A DNA stretch of 64,000 nucleotides from Roseiarcus sp963813195 (GCA_963813195.1 CAWEYC010000025.1:153564-217563); one strand, 5' to 3'. Shown: positions 37,728 to 47,287, numbered from the stretch's first letter. The notes: a model not told the origin generated them from the sequence alone. A program made the numbers and translations.

Positions 37728-37850
37728 GCCGGCCTGGTGGCTTTTGCAAGGCGATCAGACCCGATCCCATCCCGAACTCGGCCGTCAAACGCCTCAGCGC
37801 CAATGGTACTTTGTCTCAAGACACGGGAGAGTAGGTCGTCGCCAGGCCTG
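37728..37850 (+). rRNA. rrf: 5S ribosomal RNA
   Basis: The terminal stem GCCGGCCTGG...CCAGGCCTGC encloses GATCAGACCCGATCCCATCC with CGAACTCGG and GGGAGAGTAGGTCG, all typical of 5S. Ends are approximate to a few bases. Confidence 0.92.
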
Positions 37851-37968
37851 CAAAGAACGGATGCGTCCTCACTCACCAACAAACACGCGAATGGCCAATG
37901 GCGAATCGCGAATGGAAACCGCCGCGTTCCTGTTCGCCCCTCGCCATCCGCCACTCGCCCCAACCTGC

Positions 37969-38045
<77 letters not shown>

Positions 38046-38089
38046 ACTTCGTTCGGAAAACACCGAACAAATTCAATACCCAAACACCA

Positions 38090-38117
38090 TGCCCGGAGAA
38101 ATCCGGGCATTTTTTTT
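38090..38117 (+). terminator. Strong intrinsic terminator after the rRNA operon
   Basis: TGCCCGGA and TCCGGGCA (8-bp stem, GAAA tetraloop) followed by eight T residues, a textbook rho-independent terminator. A smaller hairpin, GTTCGG/CCGAAC at 38051-38068, precedes it. Because it lies on the far side of the tRNA 3' end, it may belong to the inserted island and not to the original operon. Confidence 0.9.
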
Positions 38118-38166
38118 GATTTTTCGCGACGGATCCGCGACAATTTCCCCCAGGAGATCTCGCACA

Positions 38167-39348
38167 ATGCCGCGCAAACGAACCCAAGCTTCGAACGCCA
38201 AGACCGGGCGCACCTGGTCGCCCATCAAGGGATTGACCCTGACCGAGCGCGGTCCCTTGCAGTGCCAGGCCCGCGTCCGCCGAACCGGTCGGGCGGCCCA
38301 GACCAAAACGTTCGAGACCGCCGCCGCCGCCGAGGCCTGGGGCATTGGCATCCTCGACGGCTTCAATCGGAACACGTTCGTCGACCAGCGACAGCAGTCG
38401 CGAACGACGCTCGCCGAGGTTTTTGACCGCTATCTCGAAACGGGGACCAAGGCCTTGAAAAGCCGAGTTCAGGCGCGGAGTCAGATCGAGCAGCTGCGCA
38501 AGAGTCCGTTGAGCGTGCGCTTTGTCGCGGAGATTCAATCTTCAGACGTTATCGACTGGCTGCGAGAACGGCGCGCGTCGACCGTCCGCCGCAAGAAAAG
38601 GGACGCCGACGGTCGGGTCGTCCGAATCAAGCAGGGGCGGCAGTTGGCTGTCCAGTACGAGCAGGTCGCGATCGGCGAAAAGACCGTTCTCAACGAGCTG
38701 ATGCGGCTCTCGTCTGTGTTCGTCTTCGCGCGCGTCGAACTGGGCATGCAGGGCCTTCGGAACCCCGTCGAGGACGTTCCGATCAAAGACAAGCCCAAGC
38801 GGCGTGAGCGGACGCGGCGCCTGCGCGGCGACGAGCAGGGCCGCCTTTTGATCGCGTGCCGCGAGAGTCGATGCGCGCCCCTCGCCGCGATCGTCGAACT
38901 GGCCTGGGAAACCGCCTGCCGTCGCCGAGAGATCATCGAGCTGCTGCGCTGGGAGGATATTGATTTCGGTCGAAGGACCGCGGTTCTGCGCGGCACCAAA
39001 GCGACGGACGGCGGGTATCGTGAACGCGAGATTGGTCTGTCCGCGCGCGCGATCGAAATCCTTCGGGAGCTTCCGCGGAGCGTCTTCGGCCGCTGCTTCA
39101 GCAATCGTGCGGACAGCATCACGCGAAACTTCCGGACCGCCTGTGAGCGCGCCGGAATCAAGGACCTGACGTTCCATGACCAGAGATCGGAGGGTGCGTC
39201 CCGCATGGCCGGTGAGCGTGGCCTCGACATCGTCGAATTGGCCGAACAGGGTGGATGGCGCTCCCTCCAGGTTCTGAAAAAATACTATCGGCCGGACCCT
39301 GCCAGGATCGCGGCTAAGCTAAACTCGCGGTCGGGGAAAGGTGGTTGA
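38167..39348 (+). CDS. Tyrosine-type site-specific integrase
   Basis: 393 residues. N-terminal SAM-like/core-binding region (about 75-175) and a C-terminal catalytic domain. The catalytic Arg is in ELAWETACRRREIIEL, the HxxR box is HDQRSEGASRM (the usual second His region is altered), and the end GGWRSLQVLKKYYRPDP carries the W and the nucleophilic Tyr. The ATG at 38167 has AGGAG about ten bases upstream. Its position 122 bp after tRNA-fMet, pointing away from it, is the classic layout of a genomic-island integrase. All catalytic residues seem present. Confidence 0.9.
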   Translation: MPRKRTQASNAKTGRTWSPIKGLTLTERGPLQCQARVRRTGRAAQTKTFETAAAAEAWGIGILDGFNRNTFVDQRQQSRTTLAEVFDRYLETGTKALKSRVQARSQIEQLRKSPLSVRFVAEIQSSDVIDWLRERRASTVRRKKRDADGRVVRIKQGRQLAVQYEQVAIGEKTVLNELMRLSSVFVFARVELGMQGLRNPVEDVPIKDKPKRRERTRRLRGDEQGRLLIACRESRCAPLAAIVELAWETACRRREIIELLRWEDIDFGRRTAVLRGTKATDGGYREREIGLSARAIEILRELPRSVFGRCFSNRADSITRNFRTACERAGIKDLTFHDQRSEGASRMAGERGLDIVELAEQGGWRSLQVLKKYYRPDPARIAAKLNSRSGKGG

Positions 39349-39961
39349 GCGCGCTCACGAGCGTAGGACCGCCGGGGCGCGGGGGGGCTTGACGGCAGCG
39401 CTCCACCGCCCAGACTCCGTGGTTTTCCTGGTTGACGAACGACCTGAACAAGCGGCCCTCGCCTCGGCCGGGCGATACACCGCTCGAGCGCTATCACAAC
39501 TGAATCGGCGAGCCGTCGACGCCATGAGGCGAGATTTCGGCGCGCTGGCTCAAGTTACCGGCGACGACAGCCGTTCGCTCGTCGAGCCCAAGGGAGTCGA
39601 AATTCGAATGTGCAATTCGTGGCGCGAAAATCCTGACGAAATCAACGACGAGATCGTCCCGTGGGCTCGTACGTTCATGTGCAACAGCGGCGCCGGCTGC
39701 GCGGTCCTGGTGCCAGAAAGCATCGACGCGGCCGAACTCGGAGTGGTCGCTCGCGATCCTGAGGTCGTCGAAGCATGGAAAGGCCGAAGAATCCGCGAAC
39801 TAGGCGCGTCTCTCGCCCGTAATTCGCACGAAAAGAACGTGAGGTGGCGGCTCGAAACCGCTTCCCCTCTCAACCAGATCAGAAACCAACTTACGCCAGT
39901 CCCGAGTCGACCCGCGCCGTGTAATTGCGTTATCCGGAGAGATTCGCAGCGAGGAATCGTT
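39349..39961. other. Degenerate island DNA, one weak open frame
   Basis: An open frame from 39341 continues across this stretch on the plus strand (middle part MCNSWRENPDEINDEIVPWA...), overlapping the integrase stop and running on into an antisense pseudogene. I recognise no domain and the second half is clearly antisense to a decayed gene, so I do not call it as a protein. No other features seen. Confidence 0.3.
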
Positions 39962-40340
39962 CTAGTCGAGCAGGCTCCAGGAACCGAGCGCGAGCGGCGT
40001 GCCGAGAAGGTAGACGATCGCGCCCGCGTACATGGAGGGGGCGCGCGGATCGCGCAGCGCCCGGTTGACACGGCCCTTTGGTCCGGCACCGGGGCGATGG
40101 TCCCCGCGGCGAAAGAGTTCTCGCGGTAGGCGAAAAAGATGCCGAGAAAACCGAGCCCCAGGATGCGGTTTCCGGCGATCGAGATGGCGACTGACGTTGG
40201 TGCCAAGCCAAATGGCCAAGGGCGGGGACGACAAGCAGCGCGATCGATACGATCGCCATGGCACCGGATCCCGAATCACCAGGTCGGCGGTCATCGCGGC
40301 CGCCGCGCCGAAGAAGACGGCAAGAAACGTCGGCGCAAGA
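39962..40340 (-). pseudogene. Decayed isoprenylcysteine carboxyl methyltransferase-like membrane protein gene
   Basis: Recognisable pieces of one ICMT-family protein lie in successive minus-strand frames: FFGAAAAMTADLVIRDP, then MAIVSIALLVVPALG (from 40259), then SIAGNRILGLGFLGIFFAYRE and NSFAAGTIAPVPDQRAVSTG, then SMYAGAIVYLLGTPLALGSW ending at a stop at 39962. At least two frameshifts and an internal deletion are needed to join them, and the C-terminus is cut off. The family are integral membrane methyltransferases. The arginine in the RHPMYAG motif is also damaged. Confidence 0.75.
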
Positions 40341-40486
40341 GTTGAAGAGGCCCGCGCGGGACCTCACGTAGTCATGATTCCCGCCTGGACGGGAATTAGC
40401 TTGGCTGGTCTTTCGTAAATTCCGCGCCGTGACAGTGAGTAGGGACTCATCTCCGGTGCCGGAGGGACTTCACAGGCACAATCGAT

Positions 40487-40681
40487 CTAGCCTGAGGATG
40501 CGTCTGAGAGATGGGCCAACAACATCTCCACCTTCTTTCCCTCTCGATGTGAGACAACATCGGCCTCGGTTTTGGCAATGGCCCGGGGGTTGTCGCGCTT
40601 GGCTTCACGGATGGAGCGCGGAACCTTCCTCACGAGGGCGTTGGGGCGGCATTTGGCTTTCAACGCGCAGGCGCTGCAGTC
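40487..40681 (-). pseudogene. IS1182-family transposase fragment
   Basis: A minus-strand reading frame of about 64 codons begins at a Cys cluster, DCSACALKAKCRPN, continues VRKVPRSIREAKRDN, and then KTEADVVSHREGKKVEMLLA. The C-x2-C-x5-C cluster and the following RRxKKVExxFAHLK-like segment are typical of the C-terminal third of IS1182/IS5-type DDE transposases. It ends early at TAG (40487), and the N-terminal two thirds are missing. Confidence 0.7.
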
Positions 40682-40767
40682 GCGTTGACGTCAACCCGCT
40701 CGGCGGTTCGCTCGATCATCGTCTTTGCGGCTGGGACTTCCTTTTGGCGCATTCCAGAGGTTAGCAG

Positions 40768-40790
40768 TTCGAATCCCCTCAGCTCCACCA
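40768..40790 (+). other. tmRNA (ssrA) 3'-end-like attachment site remnant
   Basis: 23 bases reading from a T-loop (TTCGAATCC) through CCTCAGCTCCACCA. AGCTCCACCA is the 3' end of tmRNA in many bacteria, and tmRNA 3' ends are frequent integration sites. The bases upstream do not form the other half of the T-stem or any tRNA body, so this is a detached 3' end, as left by site-specific integration or excision. Confidence 0.55.
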
Positions 40791-41142
40791 ACAAGTCATT
40801 GAAAACATATGTTGATTCCCGCGACTTACGATATCCGCACATTACCGTGGGTTAGCGTCAGCCGGCTCGGTCTGCGTCGGCAATTCGGTGCGTTTCGTCG
40901 GGCCCTGTCGCCCAAACTAGCCCAAAGTCTCTGGCCGCAAAATTCCGTTTCCCGGATAGGGAAGGGCGGTGAACGATGCCGGCAGTCAGGTTGGCGGGCG
41001 AGAGCGATGGCTCGTCTCGAGGGCTGCGCACTTCGCCATTTGAGATGCAGTTGGATTGGCCCGAGCGCGCTCAATCGATCTGGCGCGCTCGTCGACCCGG
41101 CGCACTCATCGAACTGGATGGTCGGAAAGGATTTCGTCGGCT
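40791..41142. other. Gap before the serine recombinase
   Basis: About 350 bp with no gene I can support. Short open frames exist on both strands but have no protein-like composition. It lies between the tmRNA-like end and the recombinase stop, and may be the edge of a separate element. Confidence 0.3.
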
Positions 41143-42723
41143 TCAGGGTGCAGCGGGAACCGCGAGCCCGAACGCTACCCATTGAGCCGACCATGCCATC
41201 GGCGCGTCGGCGAGCCGAGTGACGCCGAAGCCGAGAGGCATGCGCCCCTCGATCGCGGCTTTGACGATGGCGGGCGCGAGGAAGGCCAGCGACAGCGTCA
41301 TGCGGATCGAGCGCTCGGTCTTGCCCTCGCGGGCCGCAATCGTTTCGACGTTCTGATGTGGATCCGCCATCAACTCGTCAAGCCAGCGGTAGGCGTCGCG
41401 CAAACCTTCGACGACTCCGACGCGAGCCTTCTCTCGCATCGGGCGCACCGATGCGGCTTGCGGGCACTCGCCTTGGAGGATCTCTCGGCGCCGGGTCGGT
41501 GACGGCGCCATCCAGCGAACGGTCAAGGTTCGATCCCGGCTCTCGCCGGCGACGGCGTCCGTCAGTTGGATGGCGATCGTGGTTCGGCTGATCGTGACCC
41601 GGTCGATCGCGGCGCGGAGGTTCGCCGTATCGCCGTCCGGGGCAGCGCGATCGCCGATCGCCTCCACGACCCGTTTCTCGACCTCCGGCGCCGAAACCCT
41701 GGCGGCCGAACCCGCATCGGATTTACGGCCCTGTAGCAGCGCTTGGGAGACATAGTAGCGCCAACGCTTGCCGCCCTTCGTCGCGTGGCTGGGGCTCATT
41801 GCGTTGCCGCGATCGTCGAACAGCCTTCCCGTGAGAAGCGCCTCCGAATCCTGGCGTGCGGTCTTCCGACGATGCCCATGCGCCGCCAGCTGGCTCTGGA
41901 CGCGGTCCCAAGTGGGCCCGTCGATGATCGCCGCGTGCTGGCCTTCGTGAACCTGCTTCTTGTGGCTCAACCGTCCGACATAGATGGGGTTCGATAGGAT
42001 CTTGTAGAGATGCCCGCGGCTGATCGGGCCGCCGCCGGTGCTCTTGCCCTTGCCGTCTATCCGGACGGGCAGGCGAACGTTCTCTTTGTCCAGAGCCGCC
42101 TGCAGTCCGACGACCGTGCCGATCTCGAGATAACGTCGAAAGAAATCGCGGACGATGGCGGCATGTTCCTCGACGATATGCAGCGCCCGGTCCTGAACGC
42201 GGTAGCCGAGCGGGACGACCCCGCCCATCCAAATGCCCCGCTTTTTCGAGGCGGCGATCTTGTCCCGGATGCGCTCGCCGGTGACCTCGCGCTCGAACTG
42301 GGCGAACGACAACAGCACGTTGAGGGTCAGCCGTCCCATGCTGGTGGTGGTGTTGAAGGATTGGGTCACCGACACGAAGGACACGCCATGGGCGTCGAAG
42401 AGTTCGACCAGCTTGGCGAAGTCGGCGAGGGAGCGGGTGAGCCGGTCGACCTTGTAGACGACGATGACATCGACCCGCCGGGCGCGAACGTCGTCGAGCA
42501 GGGCCTGCAGCGCCGGGCGCTCCATCGATCCTCCGGAATAGCCGCCATCGTCATAGCGGTCACGGATGAGTTTCCAGCCTTCGTGGGATTGGCTTTTGAC
42601 ATAGGCCTCGGAGGCCTCGCGCTGGTTGTCGAGGGAATTGAACTCCTGTTCGAGGCCATGCTCGGTGGAGACGCGGGTGTAGATCGCGCAGCGCAGGGTT
42701 GGTTTATGATCCACGGGCTTCAT
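41143..42723 (-). CDS. Large serine recombinase
   Basis: 526 residues. N-terminal resolvase domain: the nucleophilic Ser is in AIYTRVSTEHG (near residue 19), the arginine-rich catalytic set in DRYDDGGYSGGSMERPAL and YKVDRLTRSLADFAKLVE (with the Asp-Arg pair), and FNTTTSMGRLTLNVLLSFAQ near 125. A recombinase domain with the GYRVQDRALHIVEEHA segment and a zinc-ribbon-like region with few cysteines follow. Such enzymes integrate or excise phages and islands in a directional manner. Its start overlaps the stop of the DUF2924 gene by four bases, so it belongs to a three-gene unit. Confidence 0.9.
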   Translation of the reverse strand: MKPVDHKPTLRCAIYTRVSTEHGLEQEFNSLDNQREASEAYVKSQSHEGWKLIRDRYDDGGYSGGSMERPALQALLDDVRARRVDVIVVYKVDRLTRSLADFAKLVELFDAHGVSFVSVTQSFNTTTSMGRLTLNVLLSFAQFEREVTGERIRDKIAASKKRGIWMGGVVPLGYRVQDRALHIVEEHAAIVRDFFRRYLEIGTVVGLQAALDKENVRLPVRIDGKGKSTGGGPISRGHLYKILSNPIYVGRLSHKKQVHEGQHAAIIDGPTWDRVQSQLAAHGHRRKTARQDSEALLTGRLFDDRGNAMSPSHATKGGKRWRYYVSQALLQGRKSDAGSAARVSAPEVEKRVVEAIGDRAAPDGDTANLRAAIDRVTISRTTIAIQLTDAVAGESRDRTLTVRWMAPSPTRRREILQGECPQAASVRPMREKARVGVVEGLRDAYRWLDELMADPHQNVETIAAREGKTERSIRMTLSLAFLAPAIVKAAIEGRMPLGFGVTRLADAPMAWSAQWVAFGLAVPAAP

Positions 42724-43370
42724 GACGCCGCCTCTGGTTGAGGAGATCGAGCCTTCTCAGTAGGAGGATCATTGGCGCGGCGCGCTTTGCTTCGAACGCC
42801 GATCGCATTTGCTGCGGCTTCCGCGGGTCGCATCCCTTTCCTGACGACCCCCGATCTCGCGGGTCGCAACCCGAAGAAGCGATGGCCGTTCCAACTCGTG
42901 CCGGTCATCGCCTTGGCGATTTGCGACAGACTGCCATAGGTCTTGCCGTTCCAGGCGAAACCCTTCTCCAACACCATCACCCGCTGCAGCGCGCCGTTCC
43001 GTTCGCGAACCAGCAGCGCGCCCGCTTTCAGATTTGCGCCGTCTTTTGTAGCGGCCTCGCGCGACGCGAAGGGGCGGTGAAGCAAATCGTCGCCGTCGCC
43101 CTTGGCTTGCCGAAGCATCCGAAACGTCGCCTTGTCGAGATCGCCCAGCGCTGAGGCCTGCAAGCGTTGGGCGAGAACCCTCGCCAGCAGCCAGCGCGGC
43201 AGATGGACGGGAGGCGTTCCGCCCAGATGATTCCGCCATTGCAGACAAAGCTGACCGGCGTCCAGATCGGCGAGGCTGGCGATGAGGAGGTCGAGCGGGG
43301 AAGCGCCGCTCGACTGGAGCGCCGGGGGAGAAAGACCTCCGCCGGCGCCTTTCGTGGATCGTCCGGCCAT
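42720..43370 (-). CDS. DUF2924 protein
   Basis: 216 residues. The central region, LCLQWRNHLGGTPPVHLPRWLLARVLAQRLQ followed by PGALLVRERNGALQRVMVLE-type and FAWNGKTYGSLSQIAKAMTG with WNGHRFFGL, is diagnostic of DUF2924, found almost only beside large serine recombinases in alphaproteobacteria. The GKTYGSLSQIA piece resembles a small DNA-binding RAMA-like domain (as in DUF2924 and restriction-associated proteins). Probably a recombination accessory or directionality protein; not proven. It overlaps the recombinase gene and starts two bases after DUF3489. Confidence 0.85.
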   Translation of the reverse strand: MAGRSTKGAGGGLSPPALQSSGASPLDLLIASLADLDAGQLCLQWRNHLGGTPPVHLPRWLLARVLAQRLQASALGDLDKATFRMLRQAKGDGDDLLHRPFASREAATKDGANLKAGALLVRERNGALQRVMVLEKGFAWNGKTYGSLSQIAKAMTGTSWNGHRFFGLRPARSGVVRKGMRPAEAAANAIGVRSKARRANDPPTEKARSPQPEAAS

Positions 43371-43372
43371 CG

Positions 43373-44080
43373 TCAGACCGCCGAACCGATCGCGGCCAGC
43401 GCCGCCCGTTCGGACTTCGCCCGGCGGCTGGGGTTCGTCGCGCGGTGCGCGGGGGCAGGGGGCGGTTCGATCGTCTGGGCCCCCGCCGCTTCGCCGCCAT
43501 CGATTTGATCGCGGGCAATGGCGTAGGTCGATCCGCGCTCCTTGCTCGATCGGTCGAGCGTCACGATGAAGCCGCGCTTGCGCAGCCCCGTGAGAGCGGC
43601 GCGGACTGTGTGCGGCAACCAGCCGGTCGCTGCGATGAGTTCAGTCAGCGTAGCGCCGTGATCGCGCTCGAGTAGGCCAACGACCTTGGCCATTTTCGTC
43701 CCCTCGCGCAGGGCCGTCGCCGAGACTGTCGAACGGTCCGGAATCGGCGGGCTATCGATGTTGGCCGCGGTGGGATTTGGGTTGGCCGTCGGCGCGCTCG
43801 ATGTCGTCGGATGTTCACCGTCTTCATCAACCACGATGGCCTTCATCCCCGCGGCGGTCAGTTTCAAGGCATATGACTTATCCGCCTCCTCATCCCTTCG
43901 CCAGACGGGCGTCCCCGGCTTCGCCTTGATCTCCTTGACAAGTCCCGCGGCCAGCAGCTTCGACGAGACCTTTTGGGCCGCGCTGCCCTTCAGGCTCTTG
44001 GGCATGGTCAGGCAACGATCATCGCGTTGCGCCGCTGCGCTCAGAATGACGAGCTGCGTATCGGTGAGTTTGATCGACAT
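43373..44080 (-). CDS. DUF3489 protein
   Basis: 235 residues. The N-terminal part (LTDTQLVILSAAAQRDDRCLTMPKSLKG) and the C-terminal winged-helix-like part (KVVGLLERDHGATLTELIAATGWLPHTVRAALTGLRKRG) are both typical of DUF3489, a putative DNA-binding protein conserved ahead of DUF2924 and a serine recombinase. The two wings are joined by a Pro/Asn-rich linker. First gene of the three-gene cassette; probable regulator of the recombination module. Confidence 0.85.
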   Translation of the reverse strand: MSIKLTDTQLVILSAAAQRDDRCLTMPKSLKGSAAQKVSSKLLAAGLVKEIKAKPGTPVWRRDEEADKSYALKLTAAGMKAIVVDEDGEHPTTSSAPTANPNPTAANIDSPPIPDRSTVSATALREGTKMAKVVGLLERDHGATLTELIAATGWLPHTVRAALTGLRKRGFIVTLDRSSKERGSTYAIARDQIDGGEAAGAQTIEPPPAPAHRATNPSRRAKSERAALAAIGSAV

Positions 44081-44254
44081 GGCATTGACCCTTTGCGCCG
44101 TATCGGGGTCTGACCATCCAGCCCCGTCACTGACGCGAGCCCCGGATCGGAGCGATCCCCAGGGCGAGGGTTTCCCGCGCGGCGTCTACCACCCGCGGAC
44201 GACCACACACATGCTCTGTTTCGAACGGAACGCCAGTCATTTCTGAGCGCCCGC

Positions 44255-45009
44255 AAAATGACGCTGAGGGACTGGCTCAGATCGTTCGTACAGGCTGGTA
44301 TCGGTCGGTTCACGTCAAGTCGTTCGATAGTCATCGGGCACGCGCAATTCTCGCCGCACGGACGCAGCTGGTGGTTATGACGACCCGACTGTCGAACCAC
44401 ATTCGTGGGATACTCAAAACGTTTGGCCTGCTGCCTGGCGCAATGCGAGGATTGCCTTTCGATCGGAAAGTCGAAGTTTTGCTTGAAGGTCGATCCGATG
44501 TCGCGCTGATTGTAAGGCCCATGCTTGTCGCGTGGCGGCAACTGCGCGTGCAGGTCGCGGCTTTCGATAAGGTCGTCCGCGCAATGGCGCGCTCGCGCGC
44601 CGCGTCGCGCCTGCTCATGAGCGTGCCCGGCATTGGCGTGCTGTCCGCGCTCGCCTACGTCAGCACGGTTGAAGATCCGTCGCGTTTTTACCGGTCACGA
44701 TCGGTAGGCGCCCACCTCGGGCTTACGCCGCGCCAATATCAATCGGGCGAAGTCGATCGAAGCGGCCGGGATATCGAGGTGTGGTGACACCCTCACTCGA
44801 ACGCTGATGTACGAGGCGGCTGGGGTGATCCTGACGAGGGTGAAAAAGGCATCAAGCCTGCGGGACTGGGCGGCCGCGATCGCCAGGCGATCGGGGCCCG
44901 GCAAGGCCCGAGTGGCGTTGGCCAGAAGCTCTCGGTGATCCTGCATAGCATGTGGCGTTCGGGAGAGCCGTTCCACTGGTCAAAGCCCGAGCGCGCGGTC
45001 GCCGCCTAG
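44255..45009 (+). pseudogene. Decayed IS110-family transposase (5'-truncated, frameshifted)
   Basis: The first recognisable codons read NDAEGLAQIVRTGWYRSVH, the middle of an IS110 transposase; the DEDD N-terminal third is missing. The C-terminal transposase_20 part with SVPGIGVLSALAYVSTVEDP and YRSRSVGAHLGLTPRQYQSG is intact to about 44785. The continuation CGDTLTRTLMYEAAGVILTR follows in another frame, and LSVILHSMWRSGEPFHWSKP in a third, ending at TAG 45007-45009. Two frameshifts plus truncation make it inactive. It differs from the intact IS110 transposase at 57544-58584. Confidence 0.85.
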
Positions 45010-45577
45010 CCAATTGATGAAATCCATCCGAGCAGTATCGCGAATATGATGGTTGCCCACCGGGCGAAGGTGCGGGCGACTGCGCACGTGGGCACTGAGC
45101 GGCGGGATCGCGGGCCAGCTCGTTGTGGACCTTGCAGCGCTCGTGCTTCGAACCAGATGTTGCGGCGGATCATTCCGACCGCGGAGAGAACCGTGACCCG
45201 GGGTGGCAACAAAAAGAACCATTGACACGGGAGGCGCGATTAGAGAACGCCCCGTTGGATGTAAGTGGTTTGGTTCTTCGTCATCTTCGTATCCTTTCGA
45301 GCTTTGAGGTCGCCGGGCTGGCAACTTCGTTGCCCGTTCGGTCACCGATGCGGATCGAGCGAAGCGGTCAAAAGCGCTACCTTCAGAGCCCTGCCGTAAT
45401 GGGGGGAAGCCCGTAGGGGAAAACCCCTCGGTTTTGACGGCGAGCGCCGCGTCGGTAGAACCGGGCATAGTGAGAGGTTGTTGGCCTGGCGTCGGCTTTG
45501 AAAGGGTAGAGGTCGGGGCCTCCACTCACGACAGCCTGCCGACCTCACGGGGCGCAGGAGGCCGGAAATCCCGTCCG
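45010..45577. other. Remnant DNA between IS110 and SRAP pseudogenes
   Basis: About 570 bp with no supportable gene. A minus-strand frame ending near 45006 finishes with a hydrophobic stretch (FARWATIIFAILLGWIS) that may be the tail of a truncated membrane protein. The rest looks like worn mobile-element flank. Confidence 0.3.
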
Positions 45578-45809
45578 GCACGATCATCGTCTCGGGCGCG
45601 TCGGAATGGATGACGCCTTATCACGCCCGCATGCCGGCGCTCTTGACGACGGCCGACATCGACGCCTGGCTGATGGGCTCGCTCGGCGCGGACGCACTGC
45701 GGCCGGCGGCCGAGTGCGCGCTGCGCGAATGGACGGTGTCGAAACGCTGAACCGAACCGGCGTCGGCGATGATGATCCGACAATCATCGAAAAGGCGGAA
45801 GCAGCTTGA
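45578..45809 (+). pseudogene. C-terminal fragment of an SOS response-associated peptidase (SRAP, YedK-like)
   Basis: TIIVSGASEWMTPYHARMPA and LLTTADIDAWLMGSLGADAL then ALREWTVSKR is the C-terminal third of a SRAP protein, including the His of the active-site HxRMP motif (HARMPA). Just after VSKR the frame is broken; the expected ending, LNRTGVGDDDPTIIEK, continues in the next frame to TGA 45807-45809. The N-terminal two thirds with the catalytic Cys2 are missing. SRAP proteins crosslink to abasic sites in single-stranded DNA. Confidence 0.8.
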
Positions 45810-45850
45810 CCTATATGGAGATCGCCCACGTCTTCATAGAGACGCCCTAG

Positions 45851-47270
45851 CACTACTTTGGCAGATTGATGGTTCGTTAACTGATTTGGGGGAGTGCTTC
45901 GCGCTCTGATTCTGCGGAGCAAGAGGCATGTCGGACTGGCGAGCGGCGCTTTCAGGTTGGCTGGCGCCCGTTCGTGGACAAGCTTGGCCATAAGGCGCGT
46001 CGGCGCATGTGCCCTCTCTATGTGGCCGGGTTGATTGGGCCGGGCGACCGCAAGAGCGTAGGCCCCATGGCGGAGCGGATGGCGCCGGGCGATTACGACC
46101 AGCTTCATCATTTCGTGTCGGACGGGATTTGGGATGAGCGGCCGCTGGAACTTGAGCTTGCCAAGCACGCCGACGCACTTGTCGGCGGCGCAGACGCGGT
46201 CGTTGTTATCGACGACACGGCCTTGCCGAAGAAAGGGAACGCATTCGGTTGGGGTGACTCCGCAATACGCCTCGGCTTTGGGCAAGACCGCGAATTGTCA
46301 GAACTCTGGTGTCGCTGACCCTGGCCCGCGACGAAGTGCCTGTGATGGTGAGCCTGCGCCTGTTCCTGCCAGAAAGTTGGACGAGCGATAAACTTCGATT
46401 GGAAAGGGCCGGCGTGCCAGCCGAGCATCGAGCGGCGCGCACAAAACCCGAGATCGCGCTCGCCGAATTGGATCGCCTGAGGACTGCTGGCGTTCGCTTC
46501 GGGACGGTGCTTGCCGATGCGGGCTATGGGCTGAGCGCGCCGTTCCGTCAGGGCCTGAGCGCGCGCGGCCTCGCCTGGGCTGTCGGGATTCCGAACCATC
46601 AGAAGGTCTATCCGCACGAGGTCGAACTCGTCTTTCCCGTCGCCGGGCGCGGCCAGCCCCGCAAACGGCACGTGCCCAATGTTCTATCCGTCAAAGCCGA
46701 AGACATGCTGGCTCAAGCGAAATGGCGGGCGCTCAGTTGGCGCACGGGAACGAAAGGGCCGTTGAAGGCCCACTTCGCCGCCGTTCGCGTGCGCGTCGCC
46801 GACGGCCCGCCGCAGCGGATCCACGACAAGGGTCACCAGCACATGCCGGGCGAGGAGGCATGGCTCGTCGGCGAACGTCGCGTCTCGGGCGAGCAAAAAT
46901 GCTACCTCGCTAACCTCCCCGCCGAAGCCGACCTGAAGACGCTTGCCGCGACCATCAAGGCCCGGTGGGTCTGCGAGCAGGCGCATCAGCAGCTCAAAGA
47001 GGAACTTGGGCTCGACCACTACGAGGGGCGATCATGGCGTGGGCTTCATCGTCACGCATTGATGACCATGATCGCCTACGCATTCCTCCAGCATCGTCGC
47101 CTCGCCGAAGCGAGTGGGGGGAAAAAAATCGTCCACGGAGCGCCTCAGCCAACGCTCCCCCACAATACGAAAAGCCATCGTCAACGCCGTCGCACGCCCG
47201 CCGCCCGTTCGCTGTCCGCATTGTCGACGCTCCCTCAAAAGAGCAATCGAATGAATTTGCCAAAGTAGTG
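45851..47270 (+). mobile_element. IS701-family insertion sequence, complete ends
   Basis: Terminal inverted repeats CACTACTTTGGCA (from 45851) and TGCCAAAGTAGTG (to 47270), flanked by the 4-bp direct repeat CTAG (45847-45850 and 47271-47274). CTAG fits the YTAR target of IS701. Total 1,420 bp, the family size. The target duplication is intact, so the insertion was a simple transposition, but the transposase gene inside is frameshifted. Confidence 0.9.
45927..47268 (+). pseudogene. IS701 transposase gene with three +1 frameshifts
   Basis: The product should read MSDWRAALSGWLAP, then FVDKLGHKARRRMCPLYVAG, VIDDTALPKKG, THSVGVTPQYASALGKTANC, LVSLTLARDEVPVMVSLRLF and so on to the end. Each junction needs removal of one extra base: near 45971 (in GCGCCCGTTC), near 46240 (in AAAGGGAACG) and near 46303 (in CAGAACTC). 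The catalytic Asp region (VLADAGYG), and the C-terminal DDE Glu region (WVCEQAHQQLKEELGLDHYEGRSW) are intact. Without correction no full transposase can be made. The element could still be moved by a related enzyme. Confidence 0.85.
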
Positions 47271-47287
47271 CTAGGCCCATGCAGACT

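Noticed and set aside
39341..40129. 262-codon plus-strand open frame next to the integrase
   Set aside because: It overlaps the integrase stop and its last third is antisense to a decayed methyltransferase-like gene; no domain or ribosome-binding site was found.
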